Of a stretch of 64,000 bases of DNA, positions 9,203 through 20,746 are shown in pieces (position 1 is the stretch's first letter; each line of letters starts with the position of its first letter). Below the pieces are notes generated by a model, which made no database searches, had not been told where the DNA came from, and worked only from the letters and a program-made list of their open reading frames with translations. A program made the position numbers and the translations under genes. The stretch is from contig JALIGW010000002.1 in assembly GCA_023053685.1 (NCBI GenBank), positions 246,308,677 through 246,372,676 of the forward strand, in the 5' to 3' direction. The stretch comes from Diadophis punctatus similis. Taxonomy: Eukaryota; Chordata; Lepidosauria; Squamata; Dipsadidae.

Positions 9203-9780
9203 GAGTTGGAAGGGACCTTGGAGGTCTTCTAGTCCAACCCCCTGCTTACGCAGGAAACCCTACACTACTTCAGACAGATGGTTATCCAATATCTTCTTAA
9301 ATTTGTCAAGAATCATGAGGTACAACACTTAAGGATTGTCATAGGGTACAAATAAGCAATCAGGAAACAATATTGATATAAATCGTAAGGATACAAGCAG
9401 CAAGTTACAGTCATACAGTCATAAGTGGGAGGAGATGGGTGATAGGAATGATGAAAAGACTGATAGTAATAGTAATGCAGCCTTAGTGAATAGTTTGACA
9501 GTGGTGAGGGAATTATTTCTTTAGCAGAGTGATGGCGTTCGGGGAAAAAACTGTTCTTGTGTCTAGTTGTCTTGGTGTGCAGTGCTCCATAGCGACGTTT
9601 TGAGAGTAGGAGTTGAAATAATTTATGTCCAGGATGTGAGGGGGTCAGTAAATATTTTCACAGCCCTCTTTTTGACTGTGCAGTATACAGGTCCTCAATG
9701 GAAGGCAGGTTGGCAGTAATTGTTTTTTCGTTGATTGCGTGGTTGTGCAGTCAGATGCCGCACCATCCAAGTTGGCTTTT
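8959..9780 (-). mobile_element. CR1-L3 type LINE 3' end with (AGAAT)n tail, minus
   Basis: Reversed, it reads ..GCATCAAAGACAAATCC, TGTCCAATCACACTTGGCC and AATAAAGAATTCT, then ~13 pentamers (8959-9022). It resumes at 9304 after a CR1 insertion. The upstream part encodes the LINE C-terminus (LPSIEDLY-type, then a RKTR..FFP-type segment). Two whole copies of this family near 47-49 kb define the consensus. Confidence 0.8.
9107..9303 (-). mobile_element. CR1 3' end with (AAT)n(AAC)n tail, inside L3
   Basis: Reversed, it is the CR1 terminus ..GAAGACCTCCAAGGTCCC TTCCAACTCTG followed by GTT and ATT trinucleotides (9111-9181). It interrupts L3 at ACATTT/ATTTGTC, so a short ATTT duplication is likely. 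L3 text is collinear on both sides. Confidence 0.8.
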
Positions 9781-9859
9781 ACCTTATGAGTGAGTGAGCT
9801 AAAGGGCGTGAAGGTGCATGGCTTCCCCAGACGAAAGGTGAACCCCGGAACACTTAATC

Positions 9860-10175
9860 AGAATAGAGCTGGAAGGGACCTTGGAGGTCTTCTAGTCCAG
9901 CCCCCTGCTCAAGCAGGAGACCCTGCACCTTTTCAGACAAGTGACTGTCCAGTCTCTTCTTAAAAACCTCCAGTGATGAATACAGAATAGAATATAAAAT
10001 ATAGAATAACAGAGTTGGAAGGGACCTTGGAGGTCTTCTAGTCCAACCCCCTTTTTAGGCAGGAAACCCTGGCCTATACCATTTCAGGCAAATGGTTATC
10101 TAATCTCTTCTTAAAAACGTCCAGGGTTGGAGCATCCACAACTTCTGAAGGCAAGCTGTTCCAGGTTTTCTGGTC
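9860..10175 (-). mobile_element. Two CR1 3' ends in a row, minus
   Basis: 9862-9996 and 10010-10175 each begin with the reversed CR1 terminus (AGAGYTGGAAGGGACCTTGG, AGTCCARCCCC). Both are truncated after ~130-165 bp. They differ in sequence and so are separate insertions rather than a local duplication. Confidence 0.75.
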
Positions 10176-10279
10176 TCTGCAAAGAAATTGAAAAGCGCCC
10201 CAAAGGAAACCCCCATTTATAGGGTTGGAGGAGAGACTCAGCGGGCAGGATCAAAACGTTTCAAACTGCAAAAGAAAAA

Positions 10280-10490
10280 TCAAGTTGTCATGATTCAGCT
10301 TGCAGACATATTAAGTGCTTGCAGGACAAGAAATAATGGATGGAAAGTAATCAAGAAGAGATTAAGGAGAAACTTCCCAACAGTGAGGACAATTAACCAG
10401 TGGAACAGCTTGCCACCAGAAGTTGTGGGTGCTTCATCACTGGAAGTTTTTAAGAAGAGACTGTACAGCTACTTGTCTGAAATTTATGTA
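10280..10490 (+). mobile_element. CR1 fragment, plus
   Basis: Translates to the CR1 ORF2 C-terminus: NNGWKVIKKRLRRNFPTVR, INQWNSLPPEVVGASSLEVF. The 3' terminus is missing. Confidence 0.75.
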
Positions 10491-11346
10491 AAATGTGTAA
10501 CTCCTTAGCATCAGAGCGTGTTAATATAAGGCAACTGGCAGTTGGGACAGAGTTCTTTTCAGGTGGGGAGGGGGAGTAGAACATCTAACTCCTTAGCATC
10601 AGAGTGTGTTAATATAATACTGTATAAGAAATACTAATGATCTGATGGTCATTTTGAAAAATCCTTTCTTAGCGAGCACCTAGAAGCCAAGAGAAACATA
10701 CGTGCCAGGTTTCAAGTTTGTAGGCTTTACTGTTCTGGAGATTTTGTGATGAGTGAGTGGTATTTGGCTTTTATATATATAGTTTGTTTTGCTTTCTCCT
10801 TTTGTTGAGTGTTATGCTTTTTGCCTGGCTGTGCAGAGGAGACCTTTAGACTTCTGACCCTTTCCTGAGTAATATTCAGAAAGGGAGAAGAACCATCATC
10901 AGAGATTTTCTGAGCAGGTGTGAAGCAGTGTGAGGACCTGGTGAAATTGCCTGTCACACAACCTGATGCATCTTCAAAAAAACTGTTGGCTGGGACGTGA
11001 CCCGAAGACAAATAAAATGGCATCCCTCTCTTGGTCAACTCAGATGTTTCTTCTGATTTGCCTACATCCATTTCTAATGGGCTGATGACACGCTTCGCCA
11101 GAAAAAAAAGGCACTTGTATCATGTTAGAAACAGATGGGGAATCCCATATAAAATAGGCAGTGAAAATGTTTGGACAGGCAGCAATTAGGCAAGTAGATC
11201 TTGTCTTGAAGATGTTTGTAATGGAAGGAGGAATCGGTAAAAGGGACAGAAATAACCCCAAATTTAGTTTACCCAGGATGCTCCACTTGGTTGTCAATTT
11301 CCTGGGTTTGACCGCAGGACAATCGTAAATTAGACAGCAGACAGAT
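10491..11346. other. Unassigned interval with an open minus-strand segment
   Basis: The motif CTCCTTAGCATCAGAG.GTG TTAATATA occurs twice (10500-10528 and 10589-10617). On the minus strand 10727-11071 is open for 114 codons (contains SSGHVPANSFFEDASG and FLNITQERVRSLK). Its last ~20 codons lie in AT-rich text that looks repetitive. I recognise no family. It is upstream of the gene A island and could be a repeat, a retrocopy or a chance frame. Confidence 0.25.
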
Positions 11347-11687
11347 TAACAGAGTTGGAAGGGACCTTGTAGGTCATATTCTAGTCCACCCCCCCACCCC
11401 ACCCCCAAGCAGGAGACCCTACACGATTTCTGACAAATGACAGTCCAATCTCTTCTTGAAAGCTTCCATTGATGAAGCTCCCACAACTTCCGAAGGTTGA
11501 TTGCTCCATTGGTTGATTGTTCTGTCAGAAAATTTCTCCTTATTTCTAGGTTGAATCTCTCCTTGTTCAGTTTCCATCCATTATTTCTTGTCTGGCCTTC
11601 GGGTGCCCTGGAAAATAGCTTGACTCCTTCCTCTCTGTGGCAGCCCCTCAAATATTAGAACACTGCTATCATGTCTCCCCTAAACTG
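11347..11687 (-). mobile_element. CR1 3' end, minus
   Basis: Starts with the reversed terminus CAGAGTTGGAAGGGACCTTG. The minus-strand translation gives GCHREEGVKLFSRAPEGQTR and NNGWKLNKERFNLEIRRNFL of CR1 ORF2. Confidence 0.8.
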
Positions 11688-11794
11688 TATCAAAAAAAAT
11701 CTAACCAACATTTACAGTAATCCATTTTAGCATGCTTTGCAAATATAGTTAATCACTGCGTGTTTGACTTACTTGGCTGAGGGGTGGATAACTA

Positions 11795-11930
11795 TGGCAA
11801 CTTTTATGACCTATGGACTTCAACTCCCAGAATTCCTAAGCTAGCCATGCTCCTCATCAGCCATCTGACTCAGGAATTCTGGGAGTTGAAGTCCATAGGT
11901 CGTAAACTTGCCATAGTTCCTCCCCACCCC
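11795..11930. mobile_element. Palindromic hAT MITE
   Basis: ATGGACTTCAACTCCCAGAA on one arm, and its complement TTCTGGGAGTTGAAGTCCAT on the other. Outer arms GGCAACTTTTATGAC / CGTAAACTTGCC. Confidence 0.7.
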
Positions 11931-12029
11931 TCAATATGCTCTGTGAACCCAGCAATAAAAACAGCCCAATGACAAACAAAAAATTGAGGGGATACTACCA
12001 ATTTACCAAAGGCAATGTTGGTATTTAAT

Positions 12030-12490
12030 TTAATTTAATTTAATTAAAAGTTCTTATAGGCCGCCCAATCCCGTAGGACTCAGGGCGGCGTACAACAGAA
12101 ATAAGAACGATACAATATAATAATTTTAAAACATTTCATTCCATTTAAAAACCAATTCATACTTGGGGGAATCCGCTCTTCTTCACCCCGCCTGCCGGAA
12201 GAGCCATGTTTTCACGGCTTTACGGAAGGCCAGTAGAGTGGGGATAGTCCGGATCTCTGGTGGGAGTTGGTTCCAGAGAGATGGGGCTCCCACAGAGAAG
12301 GCTCTCCCCCTAGGACCCGCCAGCCAACATTGTTTGGCTGATGGGACCTGGAGGAGGCCAACTCTGTGGGACCTCACTGGTCGTAGGGAGGTATGTGGTA
12401 GGATGCGGTCCCAGAGGTAACCTGGTCCTGAGCCATGTAGGGCTTTAAAGGTCAAAACCAACACCTTAAATTGCGACCGGAGTGTTCTCC
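12030..12490 (-). mobile_element. L2-like LINE 3' end
   Basis: The minus-strand ORF (12464-12183) encodes the C-terminus of a non-LTR reverse transcriptase: LTFKALHGSGPGYLWDRI, GRAFSVGAPSLWNQLPPEIR and FRKAVKTWLFRQAG. Such an ending (AF....P.LWN.LP.E.R ... F....KT.LF) is typical of the L2/CR1 side of LINEs. The 3' tail is GCCGCCCTGAG..GGGCGGCC and (TTTAA)n at 12021-12046. 12491-12800 shows nothing recognisable. Confidence 0.7.
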
Positions 12491-12804
12491 ACAGAGTTTT
12501 TGTTATAGAATAAAAAGTAGAATTAGCTCATTGTAAATAAATTCATTTATTGTCTTGTAAATAAATCTCTTCCCCTGAGTAGCAATTCTGTCATTTGATT
12601 TAATCCCTCCACACCATACAAACCATCTTGCCAAGAGGACAGCAGCTGCAACTACTTTGATAAAGATCAAGAACAGCTTAAAAAGGACAATAACGTTTAC
12701 ACAGCGGCCTTATACTCAGCACAAGGTGGCATAGGCTGCAGCAAATTTTAAGTATTATGATAATCCAGGTAGAACTTCTGTATTCTTGAGGTCTGCCACT
12801 TTTA

Positions 12805-12880
12805 AGATGTGGACTTCAGCTCCCAGCTGGCTGAGGAATTCTGGGAGTTGGAGTCAACATATCTTTAAGTTGCCGAAGGT
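12805..12880. mobile_element. Palindromic hAT MITE, short copy
   Basis: GATGTGGACTTCAGCTCCCAG with the second arm AATTCTGGGAGTTGGAGTC; the loop is only GCTGGCTGAGG. Confidence 0.55.
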
Positions 12881-12929
12881 AAGAAACACTAGAGATATAA
12901 GGGCTATTAGGGAATATGGGCAGAGGTTT

Positions 12930-13917
12930 AACAGAGTTGGAAGGGATCTTGTAGGTCTAGTCCCCTGCCCTAGCAGGAGACCCTACACCATTTCTGACAA
13001 ATGGCAGTCCAGTGTCTTCTTAAAAGCCTCCGCTCAAGAAGCTCCCACAACTTCTGAAGGTGAAGCTGTTCCATGTGTTGATTGTTCTGTCAGAAAATTT
13101 ATCCTTATTTCCAGGTTGAATCTCTCCTTGTTCAGTTTCCGTCCATTATTTCTTGTCTGGCCTTCGGGTGCTTTGGAAAATAGCTTGACCCCCTCCTCTC
13201 TGTGGCAGCCCCTCAAATATTGGAAGACTGCTATCATGTCTCCCCTGGTCCTTCTCTTCACTAGACTAGCCATGCCCAGTTCCTGCAACCGCTCTTCATA
13301 TGTTTTACTTTCCAGTCCCCTGATCATCCTGGTTGCTCTCCTCTGCACTTTCTCTAGAACAGTGGTTCCCAACCTTTTTGTGATCGAGTACCACTTGGAG
13401 GTCCCGTACAGTCGCCGCGTACCACCTGGTTCCAGAGAAACTAAATTCGATCAGATATCACTTTATTTCCATAATTGTACCGTTCCTTTTTTGGCCCCGC
13501 GCCGCTGGGACCAGGTGGGTGGCGTGTGGCAACAGTTGCAAATCGTTGCCAGATTATCTTGTGTTAGGCAGTAAACATTTTTGTGAAGTAAAAAATAACT
13601 AACTAAAAATCGTTCATGACCCCGAAAGTGTTCGCGTACCACCTGGAAGGCCCTCACGTACCACTAGTGGTACACGTACCACAGGTTGGGAACCACTGCT
13701 CTAGAGCTTCAATGTCTTTTTTATAGTGTGGTGACCAAAACTGGATGCAATACTCCAGGTGTGGTCTTACTAAGGCATAACAGAGTGGTATTAGTACCTC
13801 ACTTGATCTTGATTGTATCCCTCTGTTAATGCAATTTAGGATTGCATTGACTTTTTTGGCTGCCTCCGCACACTACTAGCTCATATTTAGTTGGTTGTCC
13901 ACTAAGACTCCAAGACT
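12930..13917 (-). mobile_element. CR1 3' region, split by a hAT element
   Basis: Minus-strand CR1 ORF2 (KRRTRGDMIAVFQYLRGCHR, LNKERFNLEIRINFL). It continues beyond the insert with text for the upstream part ('..gtggtgaccaaaactggatg'). The insert at 13360-13698 falls exactly in CTCTAGA. Confidence 0.85.
13360..13698. mobile_element. hAT MITE, CAGTGGTTCCCAACC family
   Basis: Perfect terminal inverted repeats CAGTGGTTCCCAACC / GGTTGGGAACCACTG. The 8-bp duplication is CTCTAGAA (13352-13359) versus CTCTAGAG (13699-13706), one mismatch. A sister copy is at 25870-26231. TA at positions 4-5 of the target is the Buster-type hAT preference. Confidence 0.9.
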
Positions 13918-14854
13918 AAAGTGACCAGATTTTTTTTTTAAAGGCGGGACGGGGGGGGGGGCGGGCCCGCCTGGGCGCCGCCATTTGTTTTGCCCTCTGC
14001 GCATGCGCAGAACGCTGCGCATGCGCAGAGGGCAAAACAGCAAATGTCGGCGTCCAGGTGGGGGGGGAGGCGGGAGGGCGCTTGGATGCCTGCAGCTTGT
14101 GACAGGTAAGCTGCCGGCTGCCTCCTTTCCCCGTCTCCGCCTCCCGTTCGTTGCTTGCCAGCCCGGCTGAAGGGGAGGCGGGAGGCGAGGAAAGGCCTCC
14201 CGAAGGGGAGGCGGGCTCCCGAAGGGCTGCCTGCTCCCGAAGGGGAGGCGGGAGGCTAGGAAAGGCCTCCCGCCTCCCCTTCGGGAGCCGGCAGCCCTTC
14301 GGGAGCCCGCCTCCCCTTCGGGAGGCCTTTCCTCGCCTCCCGCCTCCCCTTCAGCCGGGCTGGCAAGCAACGAACGGGAGGCGGGAGACGGGGAAAGGAG
14401 GCAGCCGGCAGCTTACCTGTCATGAGCTGCAGGCATCCAAGCGCCACGGTCTCCCGGTCGCCCGCCCGGCCCCAGGGCAACGGCGGCAGCGAGGTGACGG
14501 GGGGAAGGAAGGGGAGGGGGACGAGGAAGGGCTGTTTGCGCCGCCGGCTCCTCATCCCTCCCCCCGCATCCCAACAGCAGCGGCGCCTCTGAGGGCGGGG
14601 CTAGGGATGGGGCGGGGGAAGGAGAGGAGGAGCAGCCCCCCTTCCCCCTCTCCCCAGCAGGCAGACGGCTCTCTGAAATTCCGCCCGACTTACCCGACCT
14701 CTCTTTTGCTTCCCCTTATTAAGGTGACCAGACGTCCCGCTGTTTCCGCATTCTTTTCAAAAAAGCGGGACTTTTTGAAAAGAATGCGGGACGCGGGACA
14801 CACGCTTGAAAAGTGTGTCTGTCCCGCCAAAAGCGGGACGTCTGGTCACCTTAT
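13917..14854. mobile_element. GC-rich DNA transposon with GTGACCAGA ends
   Basis: Left end AAAGTGACCAGATTT, right end GTCTGGTCACCTTA. A complete short relative (14719-14854, AAGGTGACCAGACGTCCCGC and complement) forms the right part. Inside are a GCGCATGCGCAGAACG hairpin (13995-14035) and the ~365-bp palindrome listed next. I see no coding sequence, only GC-rich chance frames. Confidence 0.55.
14080..14447. repeat. ~365-bp near-perfect GC-rich palindrome
   Basis: The left arm starts GCGCTTGGATGCCTGCAGC and the right arm ends GCTGCAGGCATCCAAGCGCC, with the centre near 14264. The arms contain several reiterations of GAAGGGGAGGCGGG. Mismatches are few (for example TTGTGACAG against CTGTCATGA). 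Confidence 0.8.
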
Positions 14855-15015
14855 CCAAGACAAATGTTTGGACACTTTCAATAGAGAAGATTCAGTCAGC
14901 AATTCTAATTAGAATCAATTCTAGACACCAAAGTCAACGGGTGCAGGGAACGTGGTCACCTTCATTCCAAAAGTTCAAGACATATTGGATACACAAAAGA
15001 GAACACGTTCTAACA

Positions 15016-15150
15016 CAGAGGTCTTCAAACTTGGCAACTTTAAGACTTGTGGACTTCAACTCCCAGAATTCTTCAGCCAGCTATGCTGGCTGGAGAATTC
15101 TGGGAGTTGAAGTCCACAAGTCTTAAAGATGCCAAGTTTGGGGACCCCTG
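15016..15150. mobile_element. Palindromic hAT MITE with target duplication
   Basis: Ends CAGAGGTCTTCAAACTTGGC and GCCAAGTTTGGGGACCCCTG. The perfect 8-bp duplication TTCTAACA is at 15008-15015 and 15151-15158. The arms meet at CCAGCTATGCTGG. Confidence 0.9.
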
Positions 15151-15346
15151 TTCTAACAGGAACACAAAGTGCTCATGTCCGCATATTCTATCTTGATTCA
15201 CTTGTGCACCATGCAAAAATTGAATTCTGCAACCAGTGAGCAGAAATTACATTTGATTTTTACCTGGCCAGTCACCAAGTAGCACACAAAAAGCATCACT
15301 GATCCCAGCTAGAGGTTGCTGCAGCTGTACAGATCATTTTAAAGAA

Positions 15347-15742
15347 TTACAGGTAGTCCTTTCCAGTCAAAAAGTTATGGACTCCCCCAAAAGCTACTCA
15401 CCAGCAGGTTTTAAATCCTATGTCAGCCGCCCTGGGGGGTCACATGACCACCCTGTGTGCCTGGCAACTGCCCCACCATTGCCAGTTTGCCATGCCCTGT
15501 GATCAGGCGGACTGCAATGAATAAAGGTTTGCTGAAAACTGGCATTTACTTCCACGTCTGGCAGAAACCAGCTCATAGCAAACAATGGGTTTGCTTAATG
15601 ACGGCCGCATGGGGAGTTGGGCAGCATACAAATTGAACACAATAAATAAATAAATAAATTCAGGTTCTGCTTTACGACCATCATGACTTGACAACTGTAA
15701 CTGCCAGGCTCGATTTCGGTTGTAACTTGAGGACTAGCTGTA
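15347..15742. mobile_element. Tigger-like element, divergent subfamily
   Basis: Ends ACAGGTAGTCCTTTCCAG and TTGAGGACTAGCTGTA. The middle is unlike the main family. A short L2-type tail (GGGCAGCATACAAATTG plus AATA units, 15614-15659) is inserted. Confidence 0.5.
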
Positions 15743-15821
15743 TTCAGTCGCGACAATGAAGTTATTAAACCAACACCGTCTCTTCATGAACACTGTGCTC
15801 CAGTTCAACAATTCTAGAAAA

Positions 15822-16567
15822 ACATATTGGCAGTCCACGGCTTTCGATCACAATTGAACCCAAAATTTTTGTTGTCAAGCGAGAAATTTGTTAAGTGAGT
15901 TTTGCCCTCGTTTTTTGACCGGGGGTAGGTTCCACTTACTTTCGCCACCGGTTCGCATCGCAACGTTTCGCGCGCGCATCCCCTCGTGCAATTTGGCTTC
16001 CGCACATGCTCCGCACTTGCAGGAATCAGCCCAAAACACAGCTGAGGAGCTCATCAGCTGTGCTTCGGGCGAAGAAATAAAGGTCAGTATTAACTGACGG
16101 GCAGGCAGGAGGGCCCTTTTCCAAGCAGCGGAAGGGGAAAAATTCGCAAAAGAACAAAACAAAACAAAAAAAGATGGCGGCGTGCACAGACCGGCACCGA
16201 CAGTGACGTCACCAGCGGGTCGCTACCGGTTCAGGCGATCCAGTCCGAACCGGGAGGAACCCACCCCTGTTTACGACCTTTCCTGCCACAGTTGTTGTGA
16301 ATTGCTGCATTTCTTAAAGTTAGGAACACGGTTTCCACATTGATTTTGCTTTTCAGAACGTCGCAAAAGGGGAATCACGCGACCCCGGGAGACTGCAATG
16401 GTCCTAAGTATGAATCAGTCACCAGGCCTCTAAATTTTGATCATGTGACCATGGGGATGCTACAACGGTTGTTAACTGTGAAAAACTGGCACAAGTCACT
16501 TTTTTCAGGGCTGTTGTGACTTTGAACGATCACTAAATGAACTGTTGTAAGTCGAAGACTACCTGTA
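15822..16567. mobile_element. Tigger-like element split by a hAT MITE
   Basis: Text runs from AATTGAACCCAAAATTTTTG through TTTACGACCTTTCCTGCC, GGAATCACGCGACCCCGGGA and TTTTGATCATGTGACCATGG to GTCGAAGACTACCTGTA. It is collinear on both sides of the insert at 15920-16269. Confidence 0.7.
15920..16269. mobile_element. hAT MITE, GGGTGGGTTCC subfamily
   Basis: Ends GGGGGTAGGTTCCACTTAC and GAGGAACCCACCCCTG. The target copy is TTTTTGAC (left) versus TTTACGAC (right), 6 of 8, and the right copy matches the Tigger consensus. ACCGGTT lies near both ends. Confidence 0.75.
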
Positions 16568-16840
16568 ATTTTTTATGCCAGAGGCTGTCTAGGCCACTAC
16601 CGGGACGTACACCATTCAGAACCGGGCTGTGGAAGTGGTGGACGAGTACACGTGAGCAGCTCCACCGGCGCACGCAGCGGGCGAGTTAAGCGCACATGCG
16701 CAGCTCCATCTGTAGGAGCAGCAGGTACGCATGTCCGCCTCTCTCACAAATACAGCGGTATGTGCGGGCTCATCCGTTGCTCGTGTGGAAACATTCCTTC
16801 TCCCCCACCGCCAGTCTGCAAAGTCGGAAAGGTTGAAGAC

Positions 16841-16992
16841 CAGTGGTGGTATTTAGCCGGTTCTATCCGGATCGGGCGAACCGGTAGCGCTGACTGCAGG
16901 AGGCCCCACACACCCGCCCAGACGTAATCAGTCACGTTTTTGATGCGGTGCACATACGAACCAGTAGGGAAGGTAAGTGAATACCACCCCTG
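16841..16992. mobile_element. hAT MITE, GGTGGTATTTA subfamily
   Basis: CAGTGGTGGTATTTAGCCGG and GTGAATACCACCCCTG as ends, with target duplications TTGAAGAC / TTGGAGAA (6 of 8). The interval 16568-16840 contains similar GC-rich text (ACTACCGGGACGTACACC) and may be a decayed relative. Confidence 0.7.
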
Positions 16993-17017
16993 TTGGAGAA
17001 CGGCAAGTCCTATTCAG

Positions 17018-17205
17018 CAGGGGTCCCCAACCCCTGGTCTGTGGACTGGCACCGGGCCCCAGCATGCCAGCAACTGGGCCACACAAACAAGTGAAACCCC
17101 ATCCACGAGATGCAGGCAGCATGCAAAACCACGCCCCCTCCAATCTGTGGAAAAATCTCTCTCCACGGAATCGGTCCCTGATGCCCAAAAGTTTGGGGGC
17201 CCCTG
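17018..17205. mobile_element. hAT MITE, CAGGGGTCCCCAACC family
   Basis: CAGGGGTCCCCAACCCC at the left, GTTTGGGGGCCCCTG at the right, and target copies CTATTCAG / CTCTACAG (6 of 8). Confidence 0.75.
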
Positions 17206-17430
17206 CTCTACAGGATTCTAGGGAGGCAAAAGCTTTGAAAAGTCTGATTAAGAGTCTGCTACGTGTCACGAGAGGCCATGTTGCTTGCTGCAAATTACTT
17301 ATTATTTGTTAGCTGAATATTCCCTTTGGCTTTCAAAAACATTATGGTGAATAAATAATAAGGAATAGCAAGAAGTCACCGGAGTTTTTGTCAAAAGAGA
17401 ACAGACACAAAAATGGCTCAGTGTGAACAT

Positions 17431-17783
17431 TAAAGGTAAAGGTAAAGGTTCCCCTTGCACATATGTGCTAGTCGTTGCCGACTCTAGGGGGAGGTGCTCA
17501 ACTCCGTTTCAAAGCCAAAGAGCCAGCGCTGTCCGAAGACGTCTCCGTGGTCATGTGGCCGGCATGACTAAATGCCAAAGGCGCACGGAACGCTGTTACC
17601 TTCCCACCAAAGGGGATCCCTATTTTTCTACTTGCATTTTTTTACATGCTTTCGAACTGCTAGGTTGGCAGAAGCTGGGACAAGTAACGGGAGCTCAGTC
17701 CGTTGCGTGGCGCTAGGGATTCGAACCGCCGACCTTTCTGATCGACAAGCTCAGTGTCTTAGCCACTGAGCCAGCGTATCCCT
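17431..17783 (-). mobile_element. Sauria-type SINE, minus
   Basis: Reversed: a tRNA-like head with GGCTCAGTGGCTAAGACACT (A box) and GGTTCGAATCCC (B box), a conserved body (CATGCCGGCCACATGACC) and the tail ACCTTTACCTTTA. That tail is the BovB-type 3' end of squamate Sauria SINEs. GAACAT flanks both sides. Relatives: 54219-54575 (plus), 36838-37385 (split) and 22086-22160 (head only). 17784-18131 shows nothing recognisable. Confidence 0.85.
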
Positions 17784-18130
17784 TTGAACATAGTGTGAAC
17801 ATAGGAGAAATGAAATACAAGATGGCAAAACCCACCCCGTCTCATGCATCCTTTCTCACGTCATAGATTTTAGAGGTTTTGACGGACGGCATGAAATGTT
17901 TTATAACTCTAGCAAAAGAGGCAATTGCTGGGAGGAACAAAACTTTTTAAAAATTTCATTTGGAAAAATCAGAAAACAGACGACTTCTCTGTAGCTCCTA
18001 TCAAAACAGTGTTGCTACATTGCTACATTTCATTCTTATTTCTCTCTCTCTTGATATCACAGTACACTTTTCACTGAACATTCCTTTCCATTCCATCATT
18101 CCCAAATCCTATGGCCCTCGGTTGTGCTAT

Positions 18131-18880
<750 letters not shown>

Positions 18881-19131
18881 GGATTCTCTAATTAGCATTC
18901 TCCCTTAAACTTTTATTTTCATTAATGTATGAGCTACTATAGATTCCCTCACAGAAATTTTTTGCACCTGTGCCATATGGATGTACTCAGGCTGAGAACA
19001 CTTGTATCCTCTCTCTTAAGGTTGTCTCTGATGCCTCTTCAAGAATTGCTATCAGGTGGAAGATTTTACCTCACGGAGAACTTTTAATACAGAACGTCCC
19101 CAAAAGTGCTTTTTCAAAAGGCAACAAGGTT

Positions 19132-19498
<367 letters not shown>

Positions 19499-19536
19499 TT
19501 TTCCCCTTTTTAATTGGATTTTTAAAAAAATGGATT

Positions 19537-19690
19537 CTCATCCAAGAAGCTTTTTCAGAACTGAAGAATTTCTTGGATCAAAAGTGAAATGTTTTCATTA
19601 AAAAAAAACCCACACAAAACAAAGTCTTTTTGCCTTTTGGAAAACCACCTTTGGGACAACCATGACCTGGATGATTGACAATTTCTGTAG
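19537..19690. mobile_element. Foldback MITE (CATCCAAGAAGCTT family)
   Basis: TTCTCATCCAAGAAGCTT..TTCAG and TTTCTTGGATCAAAAGTGAA arms, then CTTTGGGACAACCATGACC. Related copies are at 47935-48180 and 48335-48500. Confidence 0.55.
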
Positions 19691-19883
19691 ACACTTAACA
19701 CAGAAGAAAGGGTCAGGAAGAGGTGTTCAGAATTTAAATGATCTAATCTAAACCCACTTATCCACAGGAATCCTTATCAAAACAGCCATGAGAAATGTCT
19801 TTCCAGATCCTGTTTGAACGCATTCGCTGAAAGGGTGTCCAGCATAATTGGTCCAACCTTGCAAGCTTTCTTACTCTTGATGG

Positions 19884-20532
19884 TGTTGTGGCCAGGTCGA
19901 GTCCAGTGCAATTAGCAGCCAATCCCAAGGATTCGGAGGTAGTGAGGATGCAGTACAGAAGACCGGTGTTCCTGGCACCAGAGACGGAGAGTGAAGAAGA
20001 CGTGGGGTCAGAGGCTGGCGAACAATTAGAGCCTGATGCATCTCCTGAGATTAGTGACACAGGAGAAGAGGAGGAGCCTCTTCTTGATGCCAGAGCACGC
20101 AGGTTCTTAAAGAGACATGAGTGGCTAATCAGGAGGAGGCTTCCTCGTGAATAGTACTGCAGGGCTTGACCTTGCCCTGAGGGTATTTAAGGGTCTGTCA
20201 CGAGGGACTTCGTTGCAGAGAACAACCCCGTTCTGTGGTTCCAGCGTTTTGCTCTTGTGTCTGCGGCTCGGATTATAAAAAGTGAACATTTTTCCTGTGT
20301 TAATGAGATTTGGATTTCCACCAAACCTACGTGAGTTGAGATAACGCTAATTGACTGCTTTCTGGGACTCTAGCCATCTACTGAGAAGACTTTGTAAATA
20401 ACTCATTAATTACCTGATATTCTTTTGAAACGATTCAACTCTTGCTAAGACTTTATTGGAAGTAAAAGAGTATTGTTCCCAATTCCTGCCTGTGCATCTT
20501 ATTTTGGGGGGCATACCCGTGGGGACAGAACA
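19884..20532 (+). mobile_element. Solo LTR, family 1 (LTR1-a)
   Basis: Begins TGTTGTGGCC, ends GGACAGAACA, with the perfect 5-bp duplication GATGG (19879-19883 and 20533-20537). The U3 holds an open acidic frame ending at ~20154 with the motif ARARR..KR.EW..RRR.PR. GGTATTTAAGGG near 20183 is a plausible TATA region. There is no internal retroelement, so this is a solo LTR. It lies 215 bp beyond the stop codon of the gene B finger exon, in the opposite sense. Confidence 0.9.
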
Positions 20533-20746
20533 GATGGTTTGAAGTTTCCTAGCATTTATCTGGAATCTATTTCCTTACGTTTGTTCGTCTACCTAACACT
20601 CTGGAATGGAAAGGAACAAGCCATCGTGAGTATGGCCGAGAGTTTTCCTTATAATTATAAGGCAGTGGAGATCTTTAGGGGTTCTCCAACTCCTCTCCTA
20701 GACATTTGCTTTCTGAGAACATCACTTAGGTGCCCCACAAGTGCGC
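20533..20746 (-). other. Probable 3' UTR of gene B
   Basis: Directly follows the stop codon at 20747. GTGGAGATCTTTAGGGGTTC and TCCTAGACATTTGC recur beyond the gene C stop (56628-56660 and 57836-57860), as expected for homologous 3' UTRs. I see no poly(A) signal within it; a minus-strand AATAAA at ~20453 lies in the adjacent LTR. Confidence 0.5.

Noticed and set aside
9040..9300. Poly-Asn reading frames (also 17960-18409)
   Set aside because: They are translations of (AAT)n/(AAC)n microsatellites attached to CR1 tails.
13985..14912. GC-rich frames of 160-250 codons
   Set aside because: Both strands are open only because of GC-rich palindromic transposon DNA; the composition is Gly/Arg/Pro low complexity.
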